From Photorhabdus noenieputensis (GTDB taxonomy: Bacteria; Pseudomonadota; Gammaproteobacteria; Enterobacterales; Enterobacteriaceae): a stretch of DNA of 64,000 nt. The translations under genes were made by a program, and so were the position numbers. The DNA lies in assembly GCF_018448935.1 (NCBI RefSeq), contig NZ_RCWC01000010.1, positions 1 through 64,000 on the forward strand, in the 5' to 3' direction. The notes under the pieces are model-generated. The model did no database searches and had not been told where the DNA came from. It was given only the letters and a program-made list of their open reading frames with translations. The stretch's first letter is position 1. The number at the start of each line of letters is the position of its first letter. Of this stretch, positions 30,112-38,318 are shown piece by piece.

Positions 30112-31614
30112 ATGAAAGGGAATAAACCCGACCAGTTGCGGCGTCTATTGGTCAAAACACCGTTATTAGTGCCGTTATTAACCATGCTGCCCGTATCAGC
30201 AAAAGAAAAAATGGTTCAGTCGCTGGCTAGTAGTAATTCGAACTCAGCGACCCTAAGAGCCGGACAAACATTACTGCTGAAAAATGCCGACATGGTTGTA
30301 ACTATGGATAAAGAGCGCCGGGAAATTAAAAAAGGCTGCGTCTTTATTAAAGGCAATACTATTGTAACAGTTGGAACCGAAAGCGAAGTGCCACAAACAG
30401 CGGATAGGGTTATCGATTTGAGAGGCCATATTGTGATCCCGGGCCTGATCAATACCCATCACCATATGTATCAGAGCCTGACCCGCGTGAGCCCAAATGC
30501 ACAGGATGGTGAATTGTTTAAATGGTTAACCACACTCTATCCCATCTGGGAAAAACTGACACCAGAAATGATGAAGGTAGCCACTAAAACTGCCATGACG
30601 GAACTGATGCTCTCTGGCTGTACCACCTCCAGTGACCACCAGTACATTTATCCTAATGGCATCAAACTGGATCACAGCATTGAAGCGGCTCAGGAAATGG
30701 GGATGCGTTTCCATGCCTGTCGCGGCAGTATGAATGTTGGGCGTAAGCTGGGGGGATTACCGCCGGATTCGATTATCGAAGATGAAAAAACGATCCTGAA
30801 AGATACTCAGCGGATAATCGAGCAATTCCACGATACCAGCCGTGGCGCGATGATCCGAATCGTAGTGGCACCGTGTTCACCATTTTCGGTCAGTGAACAA
30901 CTGATGCGTGACTCGGCGAAACTGGCCCGCGAGTACGGCGTCTCGTTGCACACTCATCTGGCAGAAAACGTCAGCGACATTGAATACAGCAAAAAAACTT
31001 TCAATAAAACGCCGGCTCAGTACGTGGAAGACCTTGAGTGGGTGGGCCGCGATGTCTGGCACGCGCATTGTGTGAAGCTCGACGATTACGGCATAAAGCT
31101 ATTTGCACGCACTGGTACCGGCGTGGCACATTGCCCGTGCTCAAACATGCGTCTGGGTTCCGGTATAGCGCCGGTACGCCATATGATTGACGCAGGAATG
31201 CATGTGGGTCTGGGCGTTGATGGTTCTGCATCAAATGACAGTTCAAACATGATTGCCGAAGTGCGCCAAGCACTACTGCTGCAACGTGTGGGCTTTGGCC
31301 CAGAGGCTTTGACCGCTCGTGAAGCATTGGAAATCGCAACCCTCGGAGGGGCGAAAAATCTCAACCGCGATGACATTGGTGCATTGGTACCGGGCATGAT
31401 GGCGGATATTGCCGTGTTCAGTCTTGACGGTATTGGTCTCGCCGGTGCACAGCACGATCCTGTGTCGGCACTGGTGTTCTGTAATCCGGGAAAAGTTGCT
31501 TACAACATCATTAACGGTCGTGTGGTGGTGGAAGATGGCAAAGTCACTACAGTGGATGTGCCGATAATTATCGAACAGCACAATCGACTGGCTCACCAAC
31601 TGTTTGCTTCCTGA
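30112..31614 (+). CDS. Amidohydrolase of the 8-oxoguanine deaminase / AtzA-TrzN type with signal-like N-terminus
   Basis: A 500-residue metal-dependent hydrolase, subtype typical of 8-oxoguanine deaminases and triazine hydrolases. It shows GLINTHHHMYQSLTRV (metal His-x-His), SLHTHLAEN with His and Glu, HAHCVKLDD, and GLGVDGSASND with the catalytic Asp. It would deaminate or hydrolyse a purine-like ring. The N-terminus is unusual: about 30 residues with LRRLLVKTPLLVPLLTMLPVSA that look like an export signal, whereas family members are cytosolic. The ATG at 30112 has AAGGGG five bases upstream. Codons are visibly more GC-rich than the neighbours. It lies inside the broken Tat-leader gene and has its own terminator, so it is a later insertion and probably independent of the NRPS pathway. 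Confidence 0.85.
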   Translation: MKGNKPDQLRRLLVKTPLLVPLLTMLPVSAKEKMVQSLASSNSNSATLRAGQTLLLKNADMVVTMDKERREIKKGCVFIKGNTIVTVGTESEVPQTADRVIDLRGHIVIPGLINTHHHMYQSLTRVSPNAQDGELFKWLTTLYPIWEKLTPEMMKVATKTAMTELMLSGCTTSSDHQYIYPNGIKLDHSIEAAQEMGMRFHACRGSMNVGRKLGGLPPDSIIEDEKTILKDTQRIIEQFHDTSRGAMIRIVVAPCSPFSVSEQLMRDSAKLAREYGVSLHTHLAENVSDIEYSKKTFNKTPAQYVEDLEWVGRDVWHAHCVKLDDYGIKLFARTGTGVAHCPCSNMRLGSGIAPVRHMIDAGMHVGLGVDGSASNDSSNMIAEVRQALLLQRVGFGPEALTAREALEIATLGGAKNLNRDDIGALVPGMMADIAVFSLDGIGLAGAQHDPVSALVFCNPGKVAYNIINGRVVVEDGKVTTVDVPIIIEQHNRLAHQLFAS

Positions 31615-31648
31615 AAAAAAGCCCACGTTTAAGCCGTGGGCATTTTCT
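31614..31648 (+). terminator. Terminator after the amidohydrolase gene
   Basis: A seven-base stem (GCCCACG / CGTGGGC) is preceded by seven A and followed by ATTTTCT, starting right after the stop codon. The A run on the left makes it potentially bidirectional. It would insulate the inserted gene from the NRPS operon. Confidence 0.75.
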
Positions 31649-31692
31649 ATGTTGAACGGCTCAGTGGAAAGAAGTTGTAATTGGTTATTTTA

Positions 31693-31866
31693 AATAGCCA
31701 AGAAATGGTAGATACACTGGTCAAAGAAACAATCCAGAGAGAAATCACTGCGTGTCTGTTTGCCGCCCAAAAATGTGGTTATATTCATCTACCAACGACC
31801 CGTGAAGAGCGCAAAGAAATCATGCAGCTTCTGACTAAACTGTCTTTAGAAACGATGCCAGCATGA
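31693..31866 (+). pseudogene. Tat-leader repeat protein, broken first copy (3' part)
   Basis: An open stretch reading SQEMVDTLVKETIQREITAC, then LFAAQKCGYIHLPTTREERK, corresponds to residues 281 to 336 of the intact protein at 32390. It has no start of its own and begins just after the amidohydrolase terminator. An 11-base direct repeat TGGTTATTTTA occurs at 29970 and at 31682, close to the two ends of the inserted segment. Confidence 0.8.
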
Positions 31867-31920
31867 AAAATACAACAGGATCGAATCCATATTTTAACGT
31901 TATTACTAACAAATACCGCC
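31863..31920 (+). pseudogene. Vestige of a second copy of the small membrane protein gene
   Basis: Overlapping the end of the broken Tat-leader copy as ATGA, the sequence reads MKNTTGSNPYFNVIT, aligning with MNNIVGLNPDFKVIL, the start of the membrane protein at 33397. Homology fades within about 60 bases. It shows that the duplicated unit extended past the Tat-leader gene. Confidence 0.6.
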
Positions 31921-32168
31921 CAAATAACCCTTTTTCGGTTAACAAATTTTTATTAAATGAGGTGGTAATCAAGGAAAGGATTTATTCTTCTTTAGGAATA
32001 TTTTTACTTACTATTTTGTGATCGGTCTCTAAATAAGTACCTTTTATCGCAAAATATATTTAGTCTAAACGCTCAAAATATAAATTTAATCAACTAAGCT
32101 ATTGCAAAATGTCACCATCCAGCTAATAGTTAGTATCATCTAGCCTTTAATCTCGCGGAGGATAAATT

Positions 32169-32388
32169 ATTCCATGTTTTTCCATTGAGTATCAAGAATG
32201 ATACCCAAATCCTGTTATGGTCATCATAATATATATCTATAATGAATATCTCAGGTAAGAAATATCAGTTAAATAATTATTTTACGAAATTATCTCAGTA
32301 ATGAAGAAACTGAATAAGAAAAGGTTACATTTTATCTTATATAACGCTCAATAAAAAAAGAATTCCGTTAACTTATAAAGGAACGAAT
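32169..32388 (+). pseudogene. Vestige of a second radical SAM gene (internal deletion)
   Basis: The first 80 or so bases align with the start of the radical SAM gene at 28439 (its ATG is ATT here, and CATGTTTTTCC matches CATGCTTTCCT; an in-frame TGA follows soon). From about 32265 the sequence aligns instead with the last 130 bases of that gene (GTTAAATAATTAT, ATGAAGAAACT, ATTCCGTTAACTTA). About 0.9 kb between is missing. The upstream 31994-32168 carries the duplicated promoter-like region. Thus this copy lost its enzyme but kept control sequences in front of the Tat-leader gene. Confidence 0.8.
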
Positions 32389-32389
32389 T

Positions 32390-33400
32390 ATGAAAAGACG
32401 TACATTTATTGGCGTGGCTGCCGGCGCAGCTATTGGCAGTGTTATACCCACCGTTAACGCTCGTACTGATAGTAACCGTCTCTTTGGCGTGCCACGTTCA
32501 TTACTCTCTCCAGGAGAGGTTGAAGAAAATAAGCTAAGGCTGTCAATGTCAAACGCCAAACTTCCGGTTGAAGTTTGGGAAGAGATCATCACCTATAACC
32601 GATTCTGGGAAACGCTACAACAGCAGCCCAATCTAGCATTAGAATACCGAGAGTCGCCGGAAAAAGTGTTAGCTGAATTTGGTATAGACAAAGATATCGT
32701 TAGCCCCGGCTCCGCAGAGGAATTACTGCTATTTATCACTTATGATAAAGACTTGATGAATGCAGTAAAAACCAACGACTATGAAGCGCTCTTTTCCCAC
32801 CTAAAAACCTATGGACTAAACGAAAGGGGCTCAAGTCTGAGAAGCCGAATCAATCACCATCTCAATCAAGATGCCAGCCTGTTCGCGCATTTTAAAGAAA
32901 ACATCGAATCCTATCAGCTCCAAGATACAGACAGTCCTCCTCTTATCCGGCTGAAGGAAATTCTGGAACCCTTAAACCATGAAGATGACACCAGTATTGA
33001 GATTGCTCGTCTTGCGGTAGGGGCCAATGTAGTCGCTGCGGTCAACGTGGCTGTCGGCACCCGAGTTGTCGCGGCAGTGAATGCGGCGGCGGCGGTTAAC
33101 GTAGTCGCTTACTTAAGTCTGGCGGTACAAACAGCGGTTACTGTATGTATGGCAAATTATTTACCCAAAATTGATCATAGTGACCTTTCAACCGGCACGG
33201 CTTCTCTTCATCTTGCCAGACTCTATAACAACCAAGAAATGGTCGATACACTGGTTAAAGAAGCTGTCAGAAGGGAAATCACCGCTTGCCTGTTTGCGGC
33301 GCAAAAGTGTGGTTATATCAATCTGCCCGCAACACGTGAAGAACGCAAAGAAGTGATTCATCTCTTTACTGAATTATCTTTAGGAATGGCAGCAGCATGA
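32390..33400 (+). CDS. Tat-exported protein with Ala/Val/Asn-repeat segment; possible radical SAM substrate
   Basis: A 336-residue protein I cannot assign to a named family. It starts with a twin-arginine signal (MKRRTFIGVAAGAAIGSVIP, then TVNA). Residues 60-100 (EVWEEIITYNRFWETLQQQP, PEKVLAEFGI) resemble leader-like segments of NHLP/LigA-type RiPP precursors, though this is only an impression. Residues 207-252 are strikingly low in complexity: VVAAVN occurs at 214 and 226, and AAAVNV at 233, flanked by further Ala/Val/Asn. A predicted-helical C-terminus (MVDTLVKEAVRREITACLFA, CGYINLPATREERK) follows. It overlaps the membrane protein gene (ATGA). Its partner by position is the radical SAM enzyme. 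The repeat could be a modified core, a membrane-active helix or simply a structural segment. Confidence 0.8.
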   Translation: MKRRTFIGVAAGAAIGSVIPTVNARTDSNRLFGVPRSLLSPGEVEENKLRLSMSNAKLPVEVWEEIITYNRFWETLQQQPNLALEYRESPEKVLAEFGIDKDIVSPGSAEELLLFITYDKDLMNAVKTNDYEALFSHLKTYGLNERGSSLRSRINHHLNQDASLFAHFKENIESYQLQDTDSPPLIRLKEILEPLNHEDDTSIEIARLAVGANVVAAVNVAVGTRVVAAVNAAAAVNVVAYLSLAVQTAVTVCMANYLPKIDHSDLSTGTASLHLARLYNNQEMVDTLVKEAVRREITACLFAAQKCGYINLPATREERKEVIHLFTELSLGMAAA

Positions 33401-33891
33401 ATAATATCGTGGGATTAAATCCAGACTTCAAAGTCATATTAATGAATGTCGCTATGCTCGTCCTGATCGCTCTAGTTTTTCTGCCTGTACCATACTGGCT
33501 CAGTAACAGTAATCCCAATAAGCTGGCAGCAAGTATTGCGACGACTCTCTTTGTCATCATTGCCTTATTTGTAGGCTATCAACTGTTATCAAATAAAGCC
33601 GAGATCAAGGAGGAAAAATTGTTGATGAAGTCCGGGGTATATTCACACGAATGGATTATTGCCTCATTACGCCGGGAAGAAGGTGTTTCCCTGGAAGATT
33701 TTAGCCGAAGCAATGGTATACATATTATCCATTATTCGTCTGGGTACTATCACAAGGGAAAAAATAAATATTTCATTCTACGTGTAAGCAAACGCCCTCT
33801 GATTTGCTTTAACTCAGAAGGTAATATTGGATTATGCATAGATGAATCTGTTTTTGAAAAAATAAAGGGCGAGTTGCAAGGTAAAATATAG
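33397..33891 (+). CDS. Small membrane protein with C-terminal soluble domain, unknown
   Basis: A 164-residue protein with two membrane segments close to the N-terminus (ILMNVAMLVLIALVFLPVPYWL and ASIATTLFVIIALFVGYQLL). A C-terminal domain of about 90 residues is rich in β-type sequence (LMKSGVYSHEW, IIHYSSGYYHKGKNKYFILRV). I do not recognise the family; the layout resembles small PH-like membrane proteins. It is coupled to the Tat-leader gene by an ATGA overlap and lies 17 bases before the NRPS gene, so it belongs to the operon. It may anchor or escort the exported protein. Confidence 0.75.
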   Translation: MNNIVGLNPDFKVILMNVAMLVLIALVFLPVPYWLSNSNPNKLAASIATTLFVIIALFVGYQLLSNKAEIKEEKLLMKSGVYSHEWIIASLRREEGVSLEDFSRSNGIHIIHYSSGYYHKGKNKYFILRVSKRPLICFNSEGNIGLCIDESVFEKIKGELQGKI

Positions 33892-33908
33892 TATGGAGCC
33901 GCAAGATA

Positions 33909-36900
33909 ATGGAATACAGTGACAATTATTGGCCGTTGAATTATACACAGCTCCGCTTAGCTATCGCTAATACTGTTGCTGACGATAAATCTGTCTTTAA
34001 TGTCGGTGAATTCGTCAGCTTCAATGATAATATTAGCCTGGCAAGATTGAAGCAGGCCATTATCACCATTCATCAATTCAATGATGGTTTTTCCTTACGT
34101 TACCGTATTGCCGAACACCATATTTTTCAGGAAAAGAGCTCTACGCCGGTCGAAGTTATACAGATAAAACTGTCAGATCCAGCAATAGAATCAGCGGCAA
34201 AAGCTGATTTTGCAAAGAGAACAACTCAACCGCTAGCGCCTGAAAAAGGGGTGACGATAAGACATTATCTTTACTTTAATGATGTTGGGTGCTGTTTTTG
34301 GGGAATCATCGCTCACCATATCGCCACAGATTATTGGGGCATAGGTCAGTTGATTCACGATGTTTTGTCTTATTATGAACAGCAAACATTCCACCCAACA
34401 TCAACGCCTGTTTTTACCTATCAGGCTTATCTTAACGATGTTAAATATAAAGCAAACGCGCATTATGCCAACAACAAAGAGTATTGGAATAATTACCTCA
34501 ACCAACTGCCAAAATTAGAGGATTATGCCCGTAAACGTCTATTTCCCTCAAAAACAATTAAAGTAAGTCGGCCGCTCACCGCAAACAACAATAGTTTTAC
34601 TTTCAATGATAAGTTAATGATGATATTGGCTTTATGTCTGCAAATGAGCAAACGAGGTCGCGTATCAACAAGTATCATCAATTTACCTTTCTCTAACCGA
34701 CGCGATAAAGGAGAATACCGCTACTATCGCCCGGCAATGAACACCTTACCTCTGATGGTTTCTTTGTCTCCACAGGCAACCATAAAACAGATCCTCGTAG
34801 CAATGCAGTCGCAAATTAGTCTGCATAGCAAGCATAGCCGTATTGATATAAACGATTTAAACGATGAGGCAATCAGTCGAACAGATCAATTCACTGCCGC
34901 CCCCTATGTTAATTTGCTGCATGAGCTTGAACATGATCTTATGAAAGATAATCGCGCTATTCGCGGTTGTATGACTTCCGGCGCGGTCAATAATTATGGT
35001 ATTAACATCCGGTTTTCTCCTGGTGAGAAATCAGCATTAGTTGAACTAGATGTGGGGAGCCGCCTGTATAGTCATTTTGCCGCTCATGCTCTGATTGACA
35101 ATTATTTACGTATTTATAGCACTATTGCAGAAAATATTAATGAAACGGTCGAGACATATTGGGGAAAATATAAAGACATTGAACCAATGGATAATATTAC
35201 GTCTGTTCTGTGGAATCCAGAAAATATTGTCGCTCATCACCCGATCAAAGAGAATATTATTTCCAGAATAGCGCAATTCGTTAAAATATCGCCGGATAAA
35301 AAATCAGTCATTTATGGAAATCACGCAGAAACAAACAGTGTACATTGCCTTAATTACCATGAAATTTACCACAAAGTATTAACTTTTAGTCAACTGCTAC
35401 TATCCTGCCCACTACAAAACCGAAGGGTAGCTGTATTACTACCCAGAGGGGTAGAATCCCTATTATCTATATTATCAATCCATACTGCGGGATTATGCTT
35501 TGTCCCAATCAATATGACATTTGGGCAAGAAGAAATTAATAGCATATTAAATAGCCTGAATATTTCTTTATTAATTACTGCCCGTCATTACCATGAAAAA
35601 GTAAACGGTGTTAATAATACACATCTTCTCTTTATTGAAGATATAGAAACTTGCCCCTCCGAGATATTCCTGGGGAATGATATAAAACGTCCCGCAACTC
35701 AAGAGGACGAAGCCTATATCTTTTTTACATCAGGCACTACTGGTATATCAAAAGCAGTACCGATAACATTTAAGGGGCTTTATGCTTACTTAGCTGCAAT
35801 GATAGAACAGTATGGTATTAAACAAGATGATATTATTCTCAATTTCAGCACACCGGTTTTTGACGCTTATATTGAAGAGGTGTTTGGCTGTTTTTATCAA
35901 GGTGCCACATTGGCGATTGCCAATGATCATATGATCGTTGAGCTTGATACACTGTTTTCATTTTGTCATGCACAATCAGTCACTATCGTTAACTTTCCTA
36001 CCAATTATTGGCATCAAATTGTCTTTTTCCTACATACAGCCATTAGAGAACTCGCACCTTCGATTAGAATGACAATTATCGGTGGCGATCTGGCAATGGA
36101 TAAAGCAATTCATCATTGGTTGGAAAAAGTAGGATGTGGCATTTCTCTGATTAATTCTTACGGCCCAACAGAATGTTGCGTTGTAGCTAGCTGTCACAAA
36201 ATAGATGATAAATTTCAACCCGGTAATATCATTGGTAAAGCGCTAGCAAATACCACTATCGTTATTCGGGAATATGGAACTAACAAGATCATTAATGGCA
36301 GTAGTGGAGAAATATGTATCCGTGGCGATTCTATCTGTACCGGATATATTAACGATAATCAGTCAGCTTCACGTAAATTCTTACAGTTAAACGATGGAGA
36401 AATCTATTATCTAACGGGAGACCGTGGATTTTACGATGACCAAGGGAATTTAAATTTCATTGGCCGTCTGGATAAAGAGCGTAAAATTGACGGGAAACGT
36501 GTCGATCTGGATGAAATGCAAAAATTACTTACAGCGGCGATTAATATTGATGACATTCATTTAACGATAAAAGAAAATGAAACTGGATACCAATATATTA
36601 ATATATTTATACCTGATGGTTCCTATTCAATCACACGTCACGAAATCGTCTCATTCTTACGTGGATGTTATCCAAAATTGCAGGTACCTTTTATTGTCGA
36701 ATTAGCAGCATCTAATAACGATGCTGTTCCAGTGTCGAAGTTGAATAAAGAAGATAATATTTCGCAAATTAAAGGGGAAAAACGAGAAATATTTTTTACT
36801 CTATGGCGAGAAGTTTTTGGCGATAGCGATAGTGTTATTGATGAAGAAACTAATTTCTTTGACGCAGGCGGTACTTCGCTTAAAGCATTATTGTTAATTA

Positions 36901-38303
36901 ATAAGATCCAGCAACGCTTTAATTGCTCTCTCCATCTGGAAGATTTTTATCACGCCCCTAGATTAGGTTATCTATTACAATCTATTATTCAACAAGGGCA
37001 AATACCCGTTTTAACCGATAAAAATAGCACTAGCCTGACAGAGCAACACGACCAATATTATTGGATTATCGATACTATTTCTAATCGATCCGGCGCTCAT
37101 AATATTCCGCTATATTATCATCTGGCCGGTGAGATTGATTTAAAGAAATTACATTACGCTTTGCTGTATATTATGCAATATTTCCCGGCTCTCTGCCAAA
37201 GAGTCACCATAATAGATGGGCAACTCTCTTTAACCTTCTCGCCTACTACCGAAGAAAGTCTGCCTTTCGAGTATATCGATTTAACTCATGCTACCGGCAT
37301 CAATATTGAGATTTCATTACGCAAAATCTTAAATGATATGGCATTTAAGCCGATGGCATTGCAAGATAATCCACCGGTATATTTTAAATTATTAAAAATA
37401 GCAGAACATGAGCACTACCTTTTATTAAATTTCCACCATGCATTTTGTGATGGGATGTCGATTGCTCATGTGTTGCAAAAATTATCTTCCGCTTACGCAG
37501 GTAATGTACCAAAGATTAAAGCCGCTACGGAAGCAGGTATTAATGTCATCAATCAGCGCATGTCAGACGAAACATTAAATTTTTGGACAGAAAAATTGTT
37601 TAACGTACTTTCAGTTGCCGGGCAACGTAATGATACATCAGAAGCTCATCAGAGGAGCCGGGGCCGACGTTATTCAATACCGTTATCTCCTCAATTAATT
37701 ACCACACTATCTAGTACACAGAAAAAACATGCGGTGACTCTGGAACATATTGTAATTGGCGCATTTCTGATGACCATTAATTCATTACTCAATAAAGATG
37801 AGATTATCATCGGTATTCCTTGTGCCAACCGCGCTCCTCCCATACCGTTTGATCGTGTTGGTAGCTTCGCAACAACACTACTGCTGCCCTATGTTACTGC
37901 GGAAACTTCGCTGATTAATGTATCCAAGTATGTCCGCGATTTTCTGGCAGACGCGAATACTCATTCCAATATCTCACTGGCGTATTTAAAACAGCATCTT
38001 TATCACCACCACGGTATGCAATTGCCGGAAGTTACCTACTATTTTTCTTCTCAAATAGGATTTGAGACTGGTTTATATCTTGGTGAGACTCGTTGCACCA
38101 AGGAAAAAATCAAGGGACTCAAGCCTAAAGGAGATATTGCGCTCGAACTAATTAATTTACCAACCGGGACAGGACTGGAATGGCTCTACGATGATGATAT
38201 TTTCTCAGAAGATATCATCAGTGGCATGGGGCTATTTTTGATTGATTTATTGGATTGCATAGGCACTCAGCATGAGCTGATACCTGGCGATACGGAACGA
38301 TAA
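33909..38303 (+). CDS. Nonribosomal peptide synthetase, C-A-T-C
   Basis: A 1464-residue synthetase. The first condensation domain (about 1-430) has HHIATDYWG near residue 135 and an EntF-like N-terminus (YWPLNYTQLRLAIA), fitting an aryl-carrier donor. The adenylation domain (about 450-950) has FFTSGTTGISKAVP near 605, FDAYIEEVFG, NSYGPTECC, YLTGDRGFYDDQG and the A10 Lys in PVSKLNKED. A hand-read ten-residue code is D-A-E-T-I-G-S-V-V-K, close to lysine codes such as the bacitracin one. The carrier (Ser near 988, FFDAGGTSLKAL) is followed by a second condensation domain with HHAFCDGMS near 1176. There is no thioesterase or reductase. Inferred product: DHB-aminoacyl, probably DHB-lysine, passed to an amine by the last domain. 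Confidence 0.92.
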   Translation: MEYSDNYWPLNYTQLRLAIANTVADDKSVFNVGEFVSFNDNISLARLKQAIITIHQFNDGFSLRYRIAEHHIFQEKSSTPVEVIQIKLSDPAIESAAKADFAKRTTQPLAPEKGVTIRHYLYFNDVGCCFWGIIAHHIATDYWGIGQLIHDVLSYYEQQTFHPTSTPVFTYQAYLNDVKYKANAHYANNKEYWNNYLNQLPKLEDYARKRLFPSKTIKVSRPLTANNNSFTFNDKLMMILALCLQMSKRGRVSTSIINLPFSNRRDKGEYRYYRPAMNTLPLMVSLSPQATIKQILVAMQSQISLHSKHSRIDINDLNDEAISRTDQFTAAPYVNLLHELEHDLMKDNRAIRGCMTSGAVNNYGINIRFSPGEKSALVELDVGSRLYSHFAAHALIDNYLRIYSTIAENINETVETYWGKYKDIEPMDNITSVLWNPENIVAHHPIKENIISRIAQFVKISPDKKSVIYGNHAETNSVHCLNYHEIYHKVLTFSQLLLSCPLQNRRVAVLLPRGVESLLSILSIHTAGLCFVPINMTFGQEEINSILNSLNISLLITARHYHEKVNGVNNTHLLFIEDIETCPSEIFLGNDIKRPATQEDEAYIFFTSGTTGISKAVPITFKGLYAYLAAMIEQYGIKQDDIILNFSTPVFDAYIEEVFGCFYQGATLAIANDHMIVELDTLFSFCHAQSVTIVNFPTNYWHQIVFFLHTAIRELAPSIRMTIIGGDLAMDKAIHHWLEKVGCGISLINSYGPTECCVVASCHKIDDKFQPGNIIGKALANTTIVIREYGTNKIINGSSGEICIRGDSICTGYINDNQSASRKFLQLNDGEIYYLTGDRGFYDDQGNLNFIGRLDKERKIDGKRVDLDEMQKLLTAAINIDDIHLTIKENETGYQYINIFIPDGSYSITRHEIVSFLRGCYPKLQVPFIVELAASNNDAVPVSKLNKEDNISQIKGEKREIFFTLWREVFGDSDSVIDEETNFFDAGGTSLKALLLINKIQQRFNCSLHLEDFYHAPRLGYLLQSIIQQGQIPVLTDKNSTSLTEQHDQYYWIIDTISNRSGAHNIPLYYHLAGEIDLKKLHYALLYIMQYFPALCQRVTIIDGQLSLTFSPTTEESLPFEYIDLTHATGINIEISLRKILNDMAFKPMALQDNPPVYFKLLKIAEHEHYLLLNFHHAFCDGMSIAHVLQKLSSAYAGNVPKIKAATEAGINVINQRMSDETLNFWTEKLFNVLSVAGQRNDTSEAHQRSRGRRYSIPLSPQLITTLSSTQKKHAVTLEHIVIGAFLMTINSLLNKDEIIIGIPCANRAPPIPFDRVGSFATTLLLPYVTAETSLINVSKYVRDFLADANTHSNISLAYLKQHLYHHHGMQLPEVTYYFSSQIGFETGLYLGETRCTKEKIKGLKPKGDIALELINLPTGTGLEWLYDDDIFSEDIISGMGLFLIDLLDCIGTQHELIPGDTER

Positions 38304-38318
38304 CAAGTATTAAAATGG

